Below, piece after piece: positions 23,570-33,413 of a DNA stretch of 64,000 bases. A model generated the notes under the pieces. The model was not told the origin of the DNA. It made no database searches and was given only the letters and a program-made list of their open reading frames with translations. The position numbers were made by a program, and so were the translations under genes. Each line of letters starts with the position of its first letter. Position 1 is the stretch's first letter. The stretch lies in assembly GCF_034479615.1 (NCBI RefSeq), contig NZ_CP140255.1, forward strand, positions 248,001-312,000, given 5' to 3'. Source of the stretch: Vreelandella neptunia. GTDB taxonomy: Bacteria; Pseudomonadota; Gammaproteobacteria; Pseudomonadales; Halomonadaceae.

Positions 23570-25504
23570 ATGGGACGTATAATTGGTATCGACCTGGGCA
23601 CCACTAACTCTTGTGTGGCCGTGCTCGATGGTGACAGCGCTAAAGTTATTGAAAACGCCGAAGGCGGCCGTACGACGCCGTCTATCATCGCTTATACCGA
23701 TGATGGTGAAACGCTGGTCGGTCAGGCGGCTAAACGTCAGGCCGTTACTAACCCAGAAAACACCCTGTACGCCATCAAGCGTCTGATTGGCCGTCGCTTT
23801 AAAGACGACGTTGTCCAGAAAGACATCAAGATGGTGCCGTACAAAATCAGCGAAGCTGATAACGGTGACGCTTGGGTTGAAGTAAAAGGCAAAAAAATGG
23901 CACCGCCGCAGGTAAGCGCGGAAGTGCTGAAGAAAATGAAGAAGACCGCCGAAGACTACCTGGGCGAAGCGGTCACCGAAGCGGTCATTACCGTACCGGC
24001 CTACTTCAACGACAGCCAGCGTCAGGCGACCAAAGACGCCGGCCGCATTGCCGGTCTGGACGTTAAGCGCATTATTAACGAGCCAACCGCTGCCGCACTG
24101 GCCTACGGTATGGACAAGTCGCGCGGCGACAAAACCATCGCGGTCTATGACCTGGGTGGCGGTACCTTCGATATTTCGATCATCGAAATTGCCGATGTCG
24201 ACGGTGAAACCCAGTTTGAAGTGTTGGCCACCAACGGTGACACCTTCCTGGGCGGCGAAGATTTCGACTTGGCGTTGATCAACTATCTGGTTGATCAGTT
24301 CAAGTCTGACAGCGGCATTGACCTGTCCGGCGACAACCTCGCCATGCAGCGTCTGAAAGAAGCTGCCGAGAAAGCCAAAATTGAGCTTTCCAGTGCCCAG
24401 CAGACCGACGTGAACCTGCCGTACATCACTGCCGACAACACTGGCCCGAAACACCTTAACGTTAAGGTGACACGCGCCAAGCTGGAGTCGCTGGTAGAAG
24501 AGCTGGTTCAGCGCTCGCTCGAGCCTTGCAAAATGGCGCTGAAAGACGCGGGTCTTTCTGCGGCTGAAATCGACGAAGTGATCCTGGTCGGTGGCCAGAC
24601 ACGGATGCCGATGGTGCAGAAGAAAGCCGCTGATTTCTTCGGCAAAGAAGCACGTAAAGACGTTAACCCGGACGAAGCGGTTGCCGTTGGTGCAGCGATT
24701 CAGGGCGGCGTACTGGGTGGCGATGTTAAAGACGTTCTGCTGCTTGACGTTACCCCGCTAACCCTGGGTATCGAAACCCTGGGTGGCGTGATGACGCCGC
24801 TGATCGACAAGAACACCACCATTCCGACCAAGAAGACACAAACCTTCTCAACGGCGGATGACAACCAGACAGCGGTGACCATTCACGCCGTACAGGGCGA
24901 GCGTAAGCAAGTATCGCAGAATAAGTCGCTGGGTCGCTTTGACCTCGCCGACATTCCGCCCGCGCCGCGTGGTGTGCCGCAGATCGAAGTCGCCTTCGAC
25001 TTGGATGCCAACGGTATCCTGAACGTATCGGCGAAAGACAAGGCCACTGGCAAAGAGCAGTCGATTGTCATCAAGGCGTCTAGCGGTCTGTCCGAGGAAG
25101 AAGTCGAGCAGATGGTGCGTGATGCCGAAGCTCACGCTGAAGAGGACAAAAAGTTCGAAGAGCTGGTGCAACTGCGTAACCAAGCTGACGGCATGATTCA
25201 CGCGACGCGTAAAACGTTGGAAGAAGCTGGCGACAAAGCGACTGACGACGAGAAGCAGGCGATTGAAACGGCCATCAGCGAGCTGGAAGAAGCGGTTAAA
25301 GGTGACGACGTCGATAACATTCAGAAGAAACTGGATGCACTGACCGAAGCCTCTGGCCAGCTAGCCCAGAAGATGTACGCCGAGCAGGCCGAAGCGGCTC
25401 AGCAAGAGGGCGGTGAAGGTGCCGAGAACTCGGGCACCAAGCCGGAAGAAGACGTGGTTGACGCCGAGTACGAAGAAGTCAACGACGATCAGAAAAAGCA
25501 GTAA
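23570..25504 (+). CDS. dnaK: Hsp70 chaperone DnaK
   Basis: A 644-residue ATP-dependent chaperone. The nucleotide-binding domain starts [12 protein letters not shown] and contains [12 protein letters not shown] and [13 protein letters not shown]. The linker [15 protein letters not shown] leads to the substrate domain, and the acidic tail ends [11 protein letters not shown], typical of proteobacterial DnaK. It works with GrpE upstream and DnaJ downstream. A GAGG ribosome site precedes ATG 23570. Confidence 0.98.
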   Translation: MGRIIGIDLGTTNSCVAVLDGDSAKVIENAEGGRTTPSIIAYTDDGETLVGQAAKRQAVTNPENTLYAIKRLIGRRFKDDVVQKDIKMVPYKISEADNGDAWVEVKGKKMAPPQVSAEVLKKMKKTAEDYLGEAVTEAVITVPAYFNDSQRQATKDAGRIAGLDVKRIINEPTAAALAYGMDKSRGDKTIAVYDLGGGTFDISIIEIADVDGETQFEVLATNGDTFLGGEDFDLALINYLVDQFKSDSGIDLSGDNLAMQRLKEAAEKAKIELSSAQQTDVNLPYITADNTGPKHLNVKVTRAKLESLVEELVQRSLEPCKMALKDAGLSAAEIDEVILVGGQTRMPMVQKKAADFFGKEARKDVNPDEAVAVGAAIQGGVLGGDVKDVLLLDVTPLTLGIETLGGVMTPLIDKNTTIPTKKTQTFSTADDNQTAVTIHAVQGERKQVSQNKSLGRFDLADIPPAPRGVPQIEVAFDLDANGILNVSAKDKATGKEQSIVIKASSGLSEEEVEQMVRDAEAHAEEDKKFEELVQLRNQADGMIHATRKTLEEAGDKATDDEKQAIETAISELEEAVKGDDVDNIQKKLDALTEASGQLAQKMYAEQAEAAQQEGGEGAENSGTKPEEDVVDAEYEEVNDDQKKQ

Positions 25505-25532
25505 CATCCTCTTTCTGCCAAGGAAAGCGGTG

Positions 25533-25556
25533 ACGCGGGAGCCTACTCCCGCGTTG
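25533..25556 (+). terminator. Hairpin between dnaK and dnaJ
   Basis: ACGCGGGA-GCCTAC-TCCCGCGT is a perfect 8-bp stem followed by the weak tail TGCTGTTT. It may attenuate transcription into dnaJ or stabilise the dnaK mRNA end. The gap after it contains degenerate direct repeats (GTAGTTAA- and CAGTTGA-like, 25580-25650). Confidence 0.55.
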
Positions 25557-25668
25557 CTGTTTCCGCGGCCAAGACGCACGTAGTTAAGTATCACGTAGTT
25601 AAATATACAGTTGAATACATGGCTAAATGTGCAGTTGAGTGCGTAGCTAACCAGGAGGCGTAGGGCCT

Positions 25669-26817
25669 ATGTCCAAACGCGATTATTACGAAGTCCTGGG
25701 TGTCGAAAAAGGGGCCGATCAGAAAGAGATCAAGAAGGCCTATCGCCGTCTGGCGCAAAAATTCCACCCTGATCGAAACCCGGACGATACCAGCTCCGCG
25801 GAAAAATTCCGCGAAGTGTCCGAAGCGTATGAAGTGCTTAGCGACGGCGAAAAACGCGCTGCCTATGACCAGTTCGGCCATGCGGGCGTTGATGGCCAAG
25901 GTGGCGGCGGCGGCGGTTTCGGCGGTGCTGGCGCTGGTGATTTCAGCGACATTTTCGGCGATGTGTTTGGCGATATCTTTGGCGGAGGCGGTGGTCGCCG
26001 TCGTGGCCCCAATGCCCCGGCACGCGGTTCCGACCTGCGCTATAACTTAGAGCTGGATCTAGAGAATGCCGTTTCAGGCACCACGGTCGATATTCGCGTG
26101 CCGCGGCATATCGAGTGTGACCGTTGTGATGGCGGCGGCGCTGAGCCAGGCTCTTCTAAAGAGACCTGCCCGACCTGCCACGGTCACGGCCAAGTGCGTA
26201 TGCAGCAAGGCTTCTTTGCCGTGCAGCAGACTTGCCCGACCTGTCATGGCTCTGGTCAGCACATTAAAGTGCCGTGCCATAAATGTAATGGCGAAGGTCG
26301 TGTACGTGAGACACGCACGCTGTCCGTCAAGATTCCGCCCGGCGTGGATACCGGCGACCGTATTCGCTTGAATGGCGAAGGCGAAAGCGGCGTGAACGGT
26401 GGCCCGCCTGGGGATCTGTATGTGCAGGTGGCGATCAAGCCGCACCACATCTTCCAGCGTGACGGCAAGCACCTGCAGTGCGATGTGCCGATCAACTTTG
26501 TTGATGCCGCGCTAGGTGGTGAGCTTGAAGTGCCCACGCTAGACGGCCGCGTGAAGCTGAAGATTCCGCCGGAAACCCAAACCGGCAAGCTGTTCCGCCT
26601 GCGCGGTAAAGGCGTCAAGCCAGTGCGCGGTGGTATGCCCGGCGATTTGCTGTGCAAGGTAGTGGTGGAAACCCCCGTCAAGCTCAACGACGAGCAGCGC
26701 GACCTACTGCGCCAGCTGCAACAGAGCTTCGACGACAGCAATAGCCACAACCACTCGCCGAAGAAAACCGGCTTCTTCGACAGCGTGAAGAGCTTCTTTG
26801 AAGATATGAAGCCGTAA
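25669..26817 (+). CDS. dnaJ: Hsp40 cochaperone DnaJ
   Basis: A 382-residue class I J-protein. The J domain carries H-P-D-R-N-P and is followed by a long G/F region. Four zinc-binding repeats follow ([32 protein letters not shown]), then the C-terminal substrate domains ([15 protein letters not shown]). It delivers substrates to DnaK and stimulates its ATPase. An AGGAGG ribosome site precedes ATG 25669. Confidence 0.98.
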   Translation: MSKRDYYEVLGVEKGADQKEIKKAYRRLAQKFHPDRNPDDTSSAEKFREVSEAYEVLSDGEKRAAYDQFGHAGVDGQGGGGGGFGGAGAGDFSDIFGDVFGDIFGGGGGRRRGPNAPARGSDLRYNLELDLENAVSGTTVDIRVPRHIECDRCDGGGAEPGSSKETCPTCHGHGQVRMQQGFFAVQQTCPTCHGSGQHIKVPCHKCNGEGRVRETRTLSVKIPPGVDTGDRIRLNGEGESGVNGGPPGDLYVQVAIKPHHIFQRDGKHLQCDVPINFVDAALGGELEVPTLDGRVKLKIPPETQTGKLFRLRGKGVKPVRGGMPGDLLCKVVVETPVKLNDEQRDLLRQLQQSFDDSNSHNHSPKKTGFFDSVKSFFEDMKP

Positions 26818-26845
26818 CGGCGACGACGCGTTTCGCTGCATGATC

Positions 26846-26882
26846 AACGCCCCAGTATCTTTAGATGCTGGGGCGTTTTTTT
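26846..26882. terminator. Terminator after dnaJ
   Basis: AACGCCCCAG and CTGGGGCGTT form a perfect 10-bp stem, followed by a run of T. It lies 10 bp from the end of the convergent HNH gene and may serve both. Confidence 0.9.
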
Positions 26883-26891
26883 GCATGTGCT

Positions 26892-27836
26892 TTATCGCTG
26901 TAGGTGATCCATTCGCCACGTTAGCGCCTCGCGATCAGGCTGCCACCGGGTCGATCTGGGTAGTACTAACGACTGCCCATCTAATTCCCAAAGCCAGTAA
27001 TTATCGGCCACGAAACGGTCAATGCTTGGACTTACATGCCATTTGAGGTCTGGCCCAGGGGAGATAAGGTGGTTATCCATCGCCCAATGCAGGTTTGGTG
27101 TGAGCGCGAGACCGTTCGTTGGGCGATCATCTTGGCTTTCCGAGAAAGGAACTAGGTGGGCAGCTTCTACAAGGTAGCGATAGTCGGGCGTAATGTAGCG
27201 GAGACGACTTGCTGCACACCGGTAGTCATAGGCTTCTAGTACTAAGGAACGAAAGGCGGCAGAGCGAGCCTGCTGTTGACGATCCTCCCTGACATTGCCG
27301 ACCAGTTTTTCGGGGTGCTTTTCGTATTCACTGCTGTCTAAAGCGCTAGTCAGGTATCGGTAAATGTCTTGCTGGTTGTATTGCTCGTCATGGAGATAGT
27401 TGTTTACAAGGAGGGCGCAGGCGTCATGAGCCCTCTGGCTGTTCTGGAATATTTTAAACAGCTTGGGATCTAGTAGTGCTTCGGTGAAGAGTTCCCGTAG
27501 GGCGGTGATGGACTTTGGTTGGCCTAACTGCGGCGCAAGGGTGGCAATACTAGTAGCAAATAGTGGTTTCCATAGATGCCCGGATGGGCCTTGTTCACTT
27601 TTGAGATGCCAAAGTGGAAGCTGAGGGTTAGCTGACTGGCGTTGCCCGGTAGTGGCTTCATAGAGGTCGAAGTAGCGGGCAATAAGTTTGTCATCAATAG
27701 CTACAGTCGGTGTTGTTATATGTCCGCTCTGGATTTCACAAATAATCGCCAACAAGAGGCAAGGCTTGTTGGGGGCCAAGCGGCCACGGCTGTGACCCAC
27801 TCTTAGAGTGTTCAGACAGCTTAGCGGTTCATCCAT
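26892..27836 (-). CDS. HNH endonuclease, phosphorothioate-DNA restriction-like
   Basis: A 314-residue protein. The C-terminal HNH domain has F-R-S-L-V-L-E-A-Y-D-Y-R-C-A-A-S, then A-A-H-L-V-P-F-S-E-S (His227), N-G-L-A-L-T-P-N-L-H (Asn241, His250) and A-M-D-N-H-L-I. The N-terminus (G-R-L-A-P-N-K-P-C-L-L-L-A-I-I, then L-P-L-W-H-L-K-S-E) resembles the sulphur-binding domain of ScoMcrA/SprMcrA-type enzymes, which cut phosphorothioated DNA. The architecture suggests a solitary type IV restriction enzyme. No dnd or other modification genes are in the window, as expected for an enzyme that attacks foreign modified DNA. Specificity is inferred from resemblance only. Confidence 0.75.
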   Translation of the reverse strand: MDEPLSCLNTLRVGHSRGRLAPNKPCLLLAIICEIQSGHITTPTVAIDDKLIARYFDLYEATTGQRQSANPQLPLWHLKSEQGPSGHLWKPLFATSIATLAPQLGQPKSITALRELFTEALLDPKLFKIFQNSQRAHDACALLVNNYLHDEQYNQQDIYRYLTSALDSSEYEKHPEKLVGNVREDRQQQARSAAFRSLVLEAYDYRCAASRLRYITPDYRYLVEAAHLVPFSESQDDRPTNGLALTPNLHWAMDNHLISPGPDLKWHVSPSIDRFVADNYWLWELDGQSLVLPRSTRWQPDREALTWRMDHLQR

Positions 27837-28029
27837 TATATTGTGTCTCTAGCGGTGCATAACATTGCGGTGAAGGTTAGCACGCCTTTGAGATAAAACG
27901 AGGGCGCAGTGATGTAAAATGGTCGGACTTTATTTGCTATCTGGCATGGTAAGTTGGCGCTTCGTGCAATCCTGTCTCGCTATTTAACGCTCTGTTTGGA
28001 AGTAAATTTTTTTGCAAAGGACAATAGAA

Positions 28030-28944
28030 ATGGCGGTGGATGAAGAAGGGCGTCCGGGGCTGGGGATTGGGTTGCGGGTACTTTCAGGTGCCCTGTTCAC
28101 CGGCATGCTGGTGTGCATTAAGGCAGTCAGTGACGAAGTGCCTGTGGGGCAGTCGATATTTTTCCGCTCGCTGTTTGCGCTGTTTCCGATCGTCATCTTT
28201 TTAATGATCCGCCGGGAATTTCCCAAGGCGCTGGCTACCCGCCGACCATTGGGCCATTTATTGCGCTCTGGATTGGGCGCGGCGGCGATGTTCTTCTCGT
28301 TTTCCGCCGTGGCGTTCTTGCCGGTGGCAGAGGCGACGCTCTTGGTACAGCTTGCGCCGGTGTTTATGGCGATAGGCGGTGTGCTGCTGCTAGGTGAGAG
28401 GTTCTCATTTTATCGTGCTGGCGCTATTGTGCTGGCCCTTGCGGGTATGGCCGTGCTGGTCATTCCCGGGCTTAACGCAAGCGAAGGCGATGGGCGGCTG
28501 CTGGGGTATGTATTGGGTACGCTAGGGGCGATATTGACCGCCGGGGCGCTGCTTACCGTGCGGCGCATCTCGCGCACCGAAACCGCCGGCTCCATCGCCT
28601 TCTACTTTATCGTGGTGGCAGCGCTAGCCGGGCTGGCGACGCTGCCGCTGGGGTGGGCCTCGCTTAGTCACACCCAGTTTGCGCTTTTGGTGCTTTCGGG
28701 CCTGTTTGGTGGGGCTGGGCACATCGCCATGACGCTGGCGTTTCGCTATGCCGAAGTCTCGCGGCTGGCTCCCTTTGAGTATGTGGCGCTCGTCTGGCCT
28801 GTGATCGCCGATTGGGTGCTGTTTGGAATCCCTGTCTCCAGCGGCTTCCTGCTCGCGCTACCGCTGATGTTAAGCGGGGTAGCGCTGGCGGCGATGGAAG
28901 GGCGGCGGCGTAGGTTAAGAGCTAGGGTTAAGAGCGAGGGTTAA
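28030..28944 (+). CDS. EamA/DMT-family transporter
   Basis: A 304-residue inner-membrane protein from ATG 28030 (AAAGGA upstream; an in-frame TTG at 28012 is less likely). It has about ten hydrophobic segments arranged as two EamA repeats, with short basic loops and a basic C-terminus (R-R-R-R-L-R-A-R-V-K). The first repeat contains G-x-x-x-F-S-A-V-A-F-L-P-V-A-E-A-T-L-L. Members export small metabolites or amino acids; the substrate is unknown. It ends 3 bp from the convergent ABC ATPase gene. Confidence 0.88.
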   Translation: MAVDEEGRPGLGIGLRVLSGALFTGMLVCIKAVSDEVPVGQSIFFRSLFALFPIVIFLMIRREFPKALATRRPLGHLLRSGLGAAAMFFSFSAVAFLPVAEATLLVQLAPVFMAIGGVLLLGERFSFYRAGAIVLALAGMAVLVIPGLNASEGDGRLLGYVLGTLGAILTAGALLTVRRISRTETAGSIAFYFIVVAALAGLATLPLGWASLSHTQFALLVLSGLFGGAGHIAMTLAFRYAEVSRLAPFEYVALVWPVIADWVLFGIPVSSGFLLALPLMLSGVALAAMEGRRRRLRARVKSEG

Positions 28945-28947
28945 GGG

Positions 28948-29697
28948 CTAGATAGCCGCTTCGACGATAAGCTGCGGCTGGCCCTTCGAGCAGGGCTCGA
29001 TACGCGCTGCTACCTGGTAGACTTGACGTAAAAGCTCCGGGGTAATCACCTCGGCGGTAGGGCCGCAGGCAATCAAGCGACCATTTTCGAGCATCATGGC
29101 GGCATCGGCGAAACGTAGTGCATGTCCCAGGTCATGGAGCGCCACCAGAATCAGCATCTGGCGCTCATCGGCTAACCGCCGCAGCACCGTCAAAAGGCTG
29201 ATCTGGCGGTTAAGGTCGAGTGCCGAGGTGGGCTCATCCAGCATCAGAATCTCGGGCTCTTGCACCAGGGCCTGGGCAGCGCTGACCAACTGGCGCTGGC
29301 CGCCGCTAAGGTCGCCAATATCCCGTTCGCCAAGGGGTGTAATGCTGAGTTCCTCCAGCGCGCGATCAACCTGCGCTAAATCCTCAGGCTGCACTTTTAA
29401 TCCACGCCCCTGCATACGTGCCAAAAGCACTGATTCATAGACCGTCAGCACGGCCTTGGCACCGGTGTCCTGGGGCATATAGCCCACGGGGCGCTCGGCG
29501 TTGGTGCCGCTAATAATCACCTCGCCTTCGCCTTTCAATAAGCCCAGTATGCGGCGAAAAAGTGTCGATTTACCCGCCGCATTGGGCCCTAGCAAGGCCA
29601 CGACTTGCCCACCGTGAAAACAGGGGGTGGTGATATCTTCCAGAATAGCGCGACGCCCGTAGCGAGCGGATACACGGTTCAGTTGTAGGGTTACCAT
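28948..29697 (-). CDS. ABC transporter ATPase, iron-siderophore/B12 type
   Basis: A 249-residue FecE/BtuD-like ATPase. Walker A is G-P-N-A-A-G-K-S, the Q loop lies near Y-M-P-Q-D, the signature is L-S-G-G-Q-R-Q-L, Walker B is I-L-M-L-D-E-P-T-S-A-L-D, and the switch His is in V-A-L-H-D-L-G-H. It powers the permease encoded just upstream on the same strand, overlapping it by about 7 bp, with the substrate-binding protein further upstream. The operon order is binding protein, permease, ATPase. Confidence 0.93.
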   Translation of the reverse strand: MVTLQLNRVSARYGRRAILEDITTPCFHGGQVVALLGPNAAGKSTLFRRILGLLKGEGEVIISGTNAERPVGYMPQDTGAKAVLTVYESVLLARMQGRGLKVQPEDLAQVDRALEELSITPLGERDIGDLSGGQRQLVSAAQALVQEPEILMLDEPTSALDLNRQISLLTVLRRLADERQMLILVALHDLGHALRFADAAMMLENGRLIACGPTAEVITPELLRQVYQVAARIEPCSKGQPQLIVEAAI

Positions 29698-30806
29698 GAG
29701 GCCTTCTTGTGGTTAAGCACCAGAAATAGAAAGAAGGGAATGCCCACCAGCGAGGTGATAATGCCAATGGGAATAATGGTGCCGGGGATAATGATCTTGG
29801 AAATGACCGAGCCCACGGAGAGTATCAGCGCGCCGCACAGGGCCGAGCCGGGCAAAAAGAAGCGCTGATCTTCGCCCAGTAAAATGCGCGCAATATGTGG
29901 CCCCACCAAGCCGATAAAGCCAATGGTGCCCACGAACGCCACCGCGATGGCGGCAAGCAGTGACACCAGCACCAGCACTTCCAAACGCAGCGCGCGGGGA
30001 TTGACGCCCATGCTCTCGGCTTTGGCGTCGCCCAGGCGCATGGCGGTCAGCGCCCAGCCATGCCGGGCAAGCAGCGGCATGGACAAGGCAAGAATGCTAA
30101 GGGCGATCCAGAACTTGGGCCAGGTGGCTTTGGTTAAGCTGCCCATCGTCCAGAACACCACTGCGGAGACTGCCTCCTGGCTGGCAAAGAACTGAATCAG
30201 CGCCATCAGCGAGTTGAAGATAAACACCATGGCGATGCCGAGCAGCACAATGGTCTCTACCGTCACGCCGCGCTTAAGGCTTAAGGCATGAATTAAAAAC
30301 GCGGTGAACATGGCCATTACAAAGGCGTTGATGGGTACCACAAACTCAATGGCGGCTGGTACCAGCGCCACACCGAAGGCGAGACCCAAAGCAGCGCCAA
30401 AACTGGCCCCGGCGGAAATCCCCAGGGTAAACGGGCTGGCCAGCGGGTTGCTCAGAATGGTTTGCATCTGCGCCCCTGCCACCGACAGGCTGGCGCCCAC
30501 CACTAGCGCCATCAGCGCCACCGGCATACGAATTTCCCACAGAATGACTCGCGCCTGCTGGCTAACGCTGTCTGGCGTAAACAGCGCTGCGATCACTTCA
30601 CCCAGGCTATAGCGGGCAGGCCCCAGCGCCAGGTCAACGCAGAGGCTAAAAAACAGCGCTAAAACCAGTGCCACCAGTATCATCTGGCGGCGGAAAACCT
30701 GGCTATGGTAGAAGGCGCGACCCTGTGAAACATGCTCTGCTGCCGCAGTTTCTGGATGCCTGGTCTCTGAAAGTCTGGCTTCAGTGAGCTTCGTTTCAGT
30801 CGTCAT
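29691..30806 (-). CDS. FecCD-family ABC permease
   Basis: About 371 residues with around nine or ten hydrophobic segments and the FecCD hallmarks: L-A-L-G-P-A-R-Y-S-L, R-M-P-V-A-L-M-A-L-V-V-G-A-S-L-S-V-A-G, N-P-L-A-S-P-F-T-L-G-I-S-A-G-A-S, and near the end F-I-G-L-V-G-P-H-I-A-R-I-L. It has an N-terminal hydrophilic extension of about 40 residues before the first helix. ATG 30806 overlaps the binding-protein stop by 11 bp; ATG 30833 is an alternative that overlaps by 38 bp. Neither has a strong ribosome site, so translation is probably coupled. Confidence 0.9.
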   Translation of the reverse strand: MTTETKLTEARLSETRHPETAAAEHVSQGRAFYHSQVFRRQMILVALVLALFFSLCVDLALGPARYSLGEVIAALFTPDSVSQQARVILWEIRMPVALMALVVGASLSVAGAQMQTILSNPLASPFTLGISAGASFGAALGLAFGVALVPAAIEFVVPINAFVMAMFTAFLIHALSLKRGVTVETIVLLGIAMVFIFNSLMALIQFFASQEAVSAVVFWTMGSLTKATWPKFWIALSILALSMPLLARHGWALTAMRLGDAKAESMGVNPRALRLEVLVLVSLLAAIAVAFVGTIGFIGLVGPHIARILLGEDQRFFLPGSALCGALILSVGSVISKIIIPGTIIPIGIITSLVGIPFFLFLVLNHKKASW

Positions 30807-31929
30807 GGAGCGAGATCCAATAGCCGGGTTCATAGTCGATGGGCAAGAAGCGCTCGTGGAGCTCTTCCATGGTGGCGTTGGGGTCTAGGTCTTCAAACAG
30901 CTCAGGGTGTAGCCACTTGGCTAACTGCTGCACGGCCACGAAGTAGTAGGGGCTGTTGTAAAACTGGTGCCAGATGGCGTGGAAATTGCCAGATTCAACG
31001 GCCTTAATGCCGGTCATCGCGGTGCGCTCGGTCAGCGCTTCCAGCTTGGCGTGGGCCTGCTGCATATCTGAACCAGGTCCTACGCCCACCCAATCGCCGC
31101 CCGGCACGTAGGCATCCCAGTTGCCGCCGGTGACAACAACATGGTCAGGATTGGCGGCAATGATCTGTTCAGGGTTCAGGTTGCCGAAACTGTTAGGGAT
31201 GATGCCCTCGGCAATATTGCTTCCACCAGCCAGAGTGACGTAGTCGCCAAAGTTGGCGGGGCCAAAGCTCATGCAGCACTCATCGGAGTAGCCGCCGGCC
31301 CGGTCAATAAACACGCTGGGGCGCTCCGGGTTGGCCTCGGCGATGACATCGGTTACCCGTGCCAGCTGCGTCTCGGCAAACTCGATGAACTCTTCCGCCG
31401 CTTCTTCGTCGTCCATGATCTGGCCGATAATGCGCATGGAGGGAATGGTGTGCTCAAGCGGGTCTTCACGAAAGTCCACATAGATGATGGGAATGCCGAG
31501 TTGTGCCAGCTTGTCGTCGTAGGCGGCGTCTTCTGTGGCGGCCTTAGCCTCGATGTTCATCAGCACCACGTCAGGGTTAAGCGAGGCCGCCTGCTCTACG
31601 TCAAAAGTGCCGTCTTTAAAACCGCCAAAGGTGGGAATTTCCTCAATCTCGGGAAAGCGCTCCAGGTAGCGGGCATAGTTATCAGGATCCGCCTGAGAAA
31701 AGTCCTCGCGCCAACCGACCACGTGGGCGAATGGGGCGTCAGGTTCGAGTAAGCCGAGCAAATAAATTTGCCGCCCTTCGCCTAGAATAACCCGCTCGGC
31801 AGGGGCGTCCAGAGTGATTTCTCGGCCCGCGACATCAGTAACAGTGATAGCGTCAGCCATAGCAGTGGCGCCGCAAGCAAAGCTGATAAGCGTACCAAAC
31901 AGGATTTTTAAGCGCGGAGAACTGAGCAT
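30796..31929 (-). CDS. ABC substrate-binding protein (Fe-siderophore/haem-like, PF01497 type)
   Basis: About 377 residues from ATG 31929, which puts a clear signal peptide (L-K-I-L-F-G-T-L-I-S-F-A-C-G-A-T-A-M-A) at the N-terminus; an in-frame ATG at 31971 adds 14 residues without that logic. The mature part begins I-T-V-T-D-V-A-G-R-E-I-T-L-D, the usual start of periplasmic binding domains of this family. Ligand is unknown; an iron chelate is likeliest. Bases 31930-32194 hold the shared upstream region with the DUF2218 gene; no clear Fur box was seen. Confidence 0.88.
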   Translation of the reverse strand: MLSSPRLKILFGTLISFACGATAMADAITVTDVAGREITLDAPAERVILGEGRQIYLLGLLEPDAPFAHVVGWREDFSQADPDNYARYLERFPEIEEIPTFGGFKDGTFDVEQAASLNPDVVLMNIEAKAATEDAAYDDKLAQLGIPIIYVDFREDPLEHTIPSMRIIGQIMDDEEAAEEFIEFAETQLARVTDVIAEANPERPSVFIDRAGGYSDECCMSFGPANFGDYVTLAGGSNIAEGIIPNSFGNLNPEQIIAANPDHVVVTGGNWDAYVPGGDWVGVGPGSDMQQAHAKLEALTERTAMTGIKAVESGNFHAIWHQFYNSPYYFVAVQQLAKWLHPELFEDLDPNATMEELHERFLPIDYEPGYWISLHDD

Positions 31930-32194
31930 TTTTTTAACTCGTTGGTCGATATTGATTAACAAGGCTGGCATCGCTGATGGGCTTTACAGTTTGATAGCAC
32001 AGAGATGCAGTTGCTATTGTAACTGATTAGCGTTTGGGCGGCATTATTGGGGTGCTGCGCTTAATGGTCAACATGCTACGCTCTAGTTTTAGCATTTATT
32101 CTGCGGCGGTGGCTTCACGCATCTGGCTCTAAGCAGCAATGCATTATTGATGCATTGTTAGTTAGCAAGTACTTACATTTTTGGAGAGGCCGCT

Positions 32195-32476
32195 ATGCCT
32201 TTATCTCGAGTTGAAATTGTCACGCCTTCCGCCGAGCGTTTGATTAATCGGCTCTGCAAGCACTGGGCGCATAAGTTGGAGGTCGAGCAAAGCGACCAGC
32301 AAGCCACCATTACGTTTGCTACCGGTACCTGCTTGATGGTGGCTGAGGCCGATAAGTTGGTGGTGGCCCTCGAAACCCTGGAAGAGGAGCATCTGGATGA
32401 GTTGGAGGGGGTAGTCGAGCGCCACTTGGTGCGCATGGCCGGTGATGAAGAGCTGGCGATTGTATGGGAGAACTAG
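32195..32476 (+). CDS. DUF2218 family protein
   Basis: A 93-residue protein resembling the DUF2218 family: R-L-I-N-R-L-C-K-H-W-A-H-K-L-E-V, then A-D-K-L-V-V-A-L-E-T-L-E, then V-V-E-R-H-L-V-R-M-A. The biochemical role of the family is unknown; members are often near iron-uptake genes, as here (memory-based). It has a good ribosome site (TGGAGAGG) and is divergent from the iron-type importer, so co-regulation is plausible. Confidence 0.8.
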   Translation: MPLSRVEIVTPSAERLINRLCKHWAHKLEVEQSDQQATITFATGTCLMVAEADKLVVALETLEEEHLDELEGVVERHLVRMAGDEELAIVWEN

Positions 32477-32489
32477 GCAACGACTGGTC

Positions 32490-32498
32490 TGCTATAAT
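32490..32498 (+). promoter_or_regulatory. Extended -10 promoter element of dapB
   Basis: TGCTATAAT, a perfect -10 hexamer with the TG extension, lies about 60 bp before dapB. No good -35 was seen at the usual distance, as is common for extended -10 promoters. Confidence 0.6.
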
Positions 32499-32520
32499 CG
32501 CGCTGATTTTGAAAACATAA

Positions 32521-33363
<843 letters not shown>

Positions 33364-33371
33364 CCTGGGCG

Positions 33372-33393
33372 AGAAGGGGTGAGAGCCCCTTCT
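33372..33393. terminator. Hairpin between dapB and the methyltransferase
   Basis: AGAAGGGG-TGAGAG-CCCCTTCT is a perfect 8-bp stem located between convergent genes. It has no clear T run, so it may act by a different route or only as an mRNA end. Confidence 0.6.
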
Positions 33394-33413
33394 GGGCATC
33401 TAAACAGTGGGCC

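Noticed and set aside
23528-24454. 308-codon minus-strand open frame opposite dnaK
   Set aside because: Antisense shadow of a highly biased coding sequence; dnaK itself is unambiguous.
31930-32194. Fur box between the iron-type importer and the DUF2218 gene
   Set aside because: Only weak A/T-rich similarity near 32015-32035; not enough matches to the 19-bp consensus to annotate.
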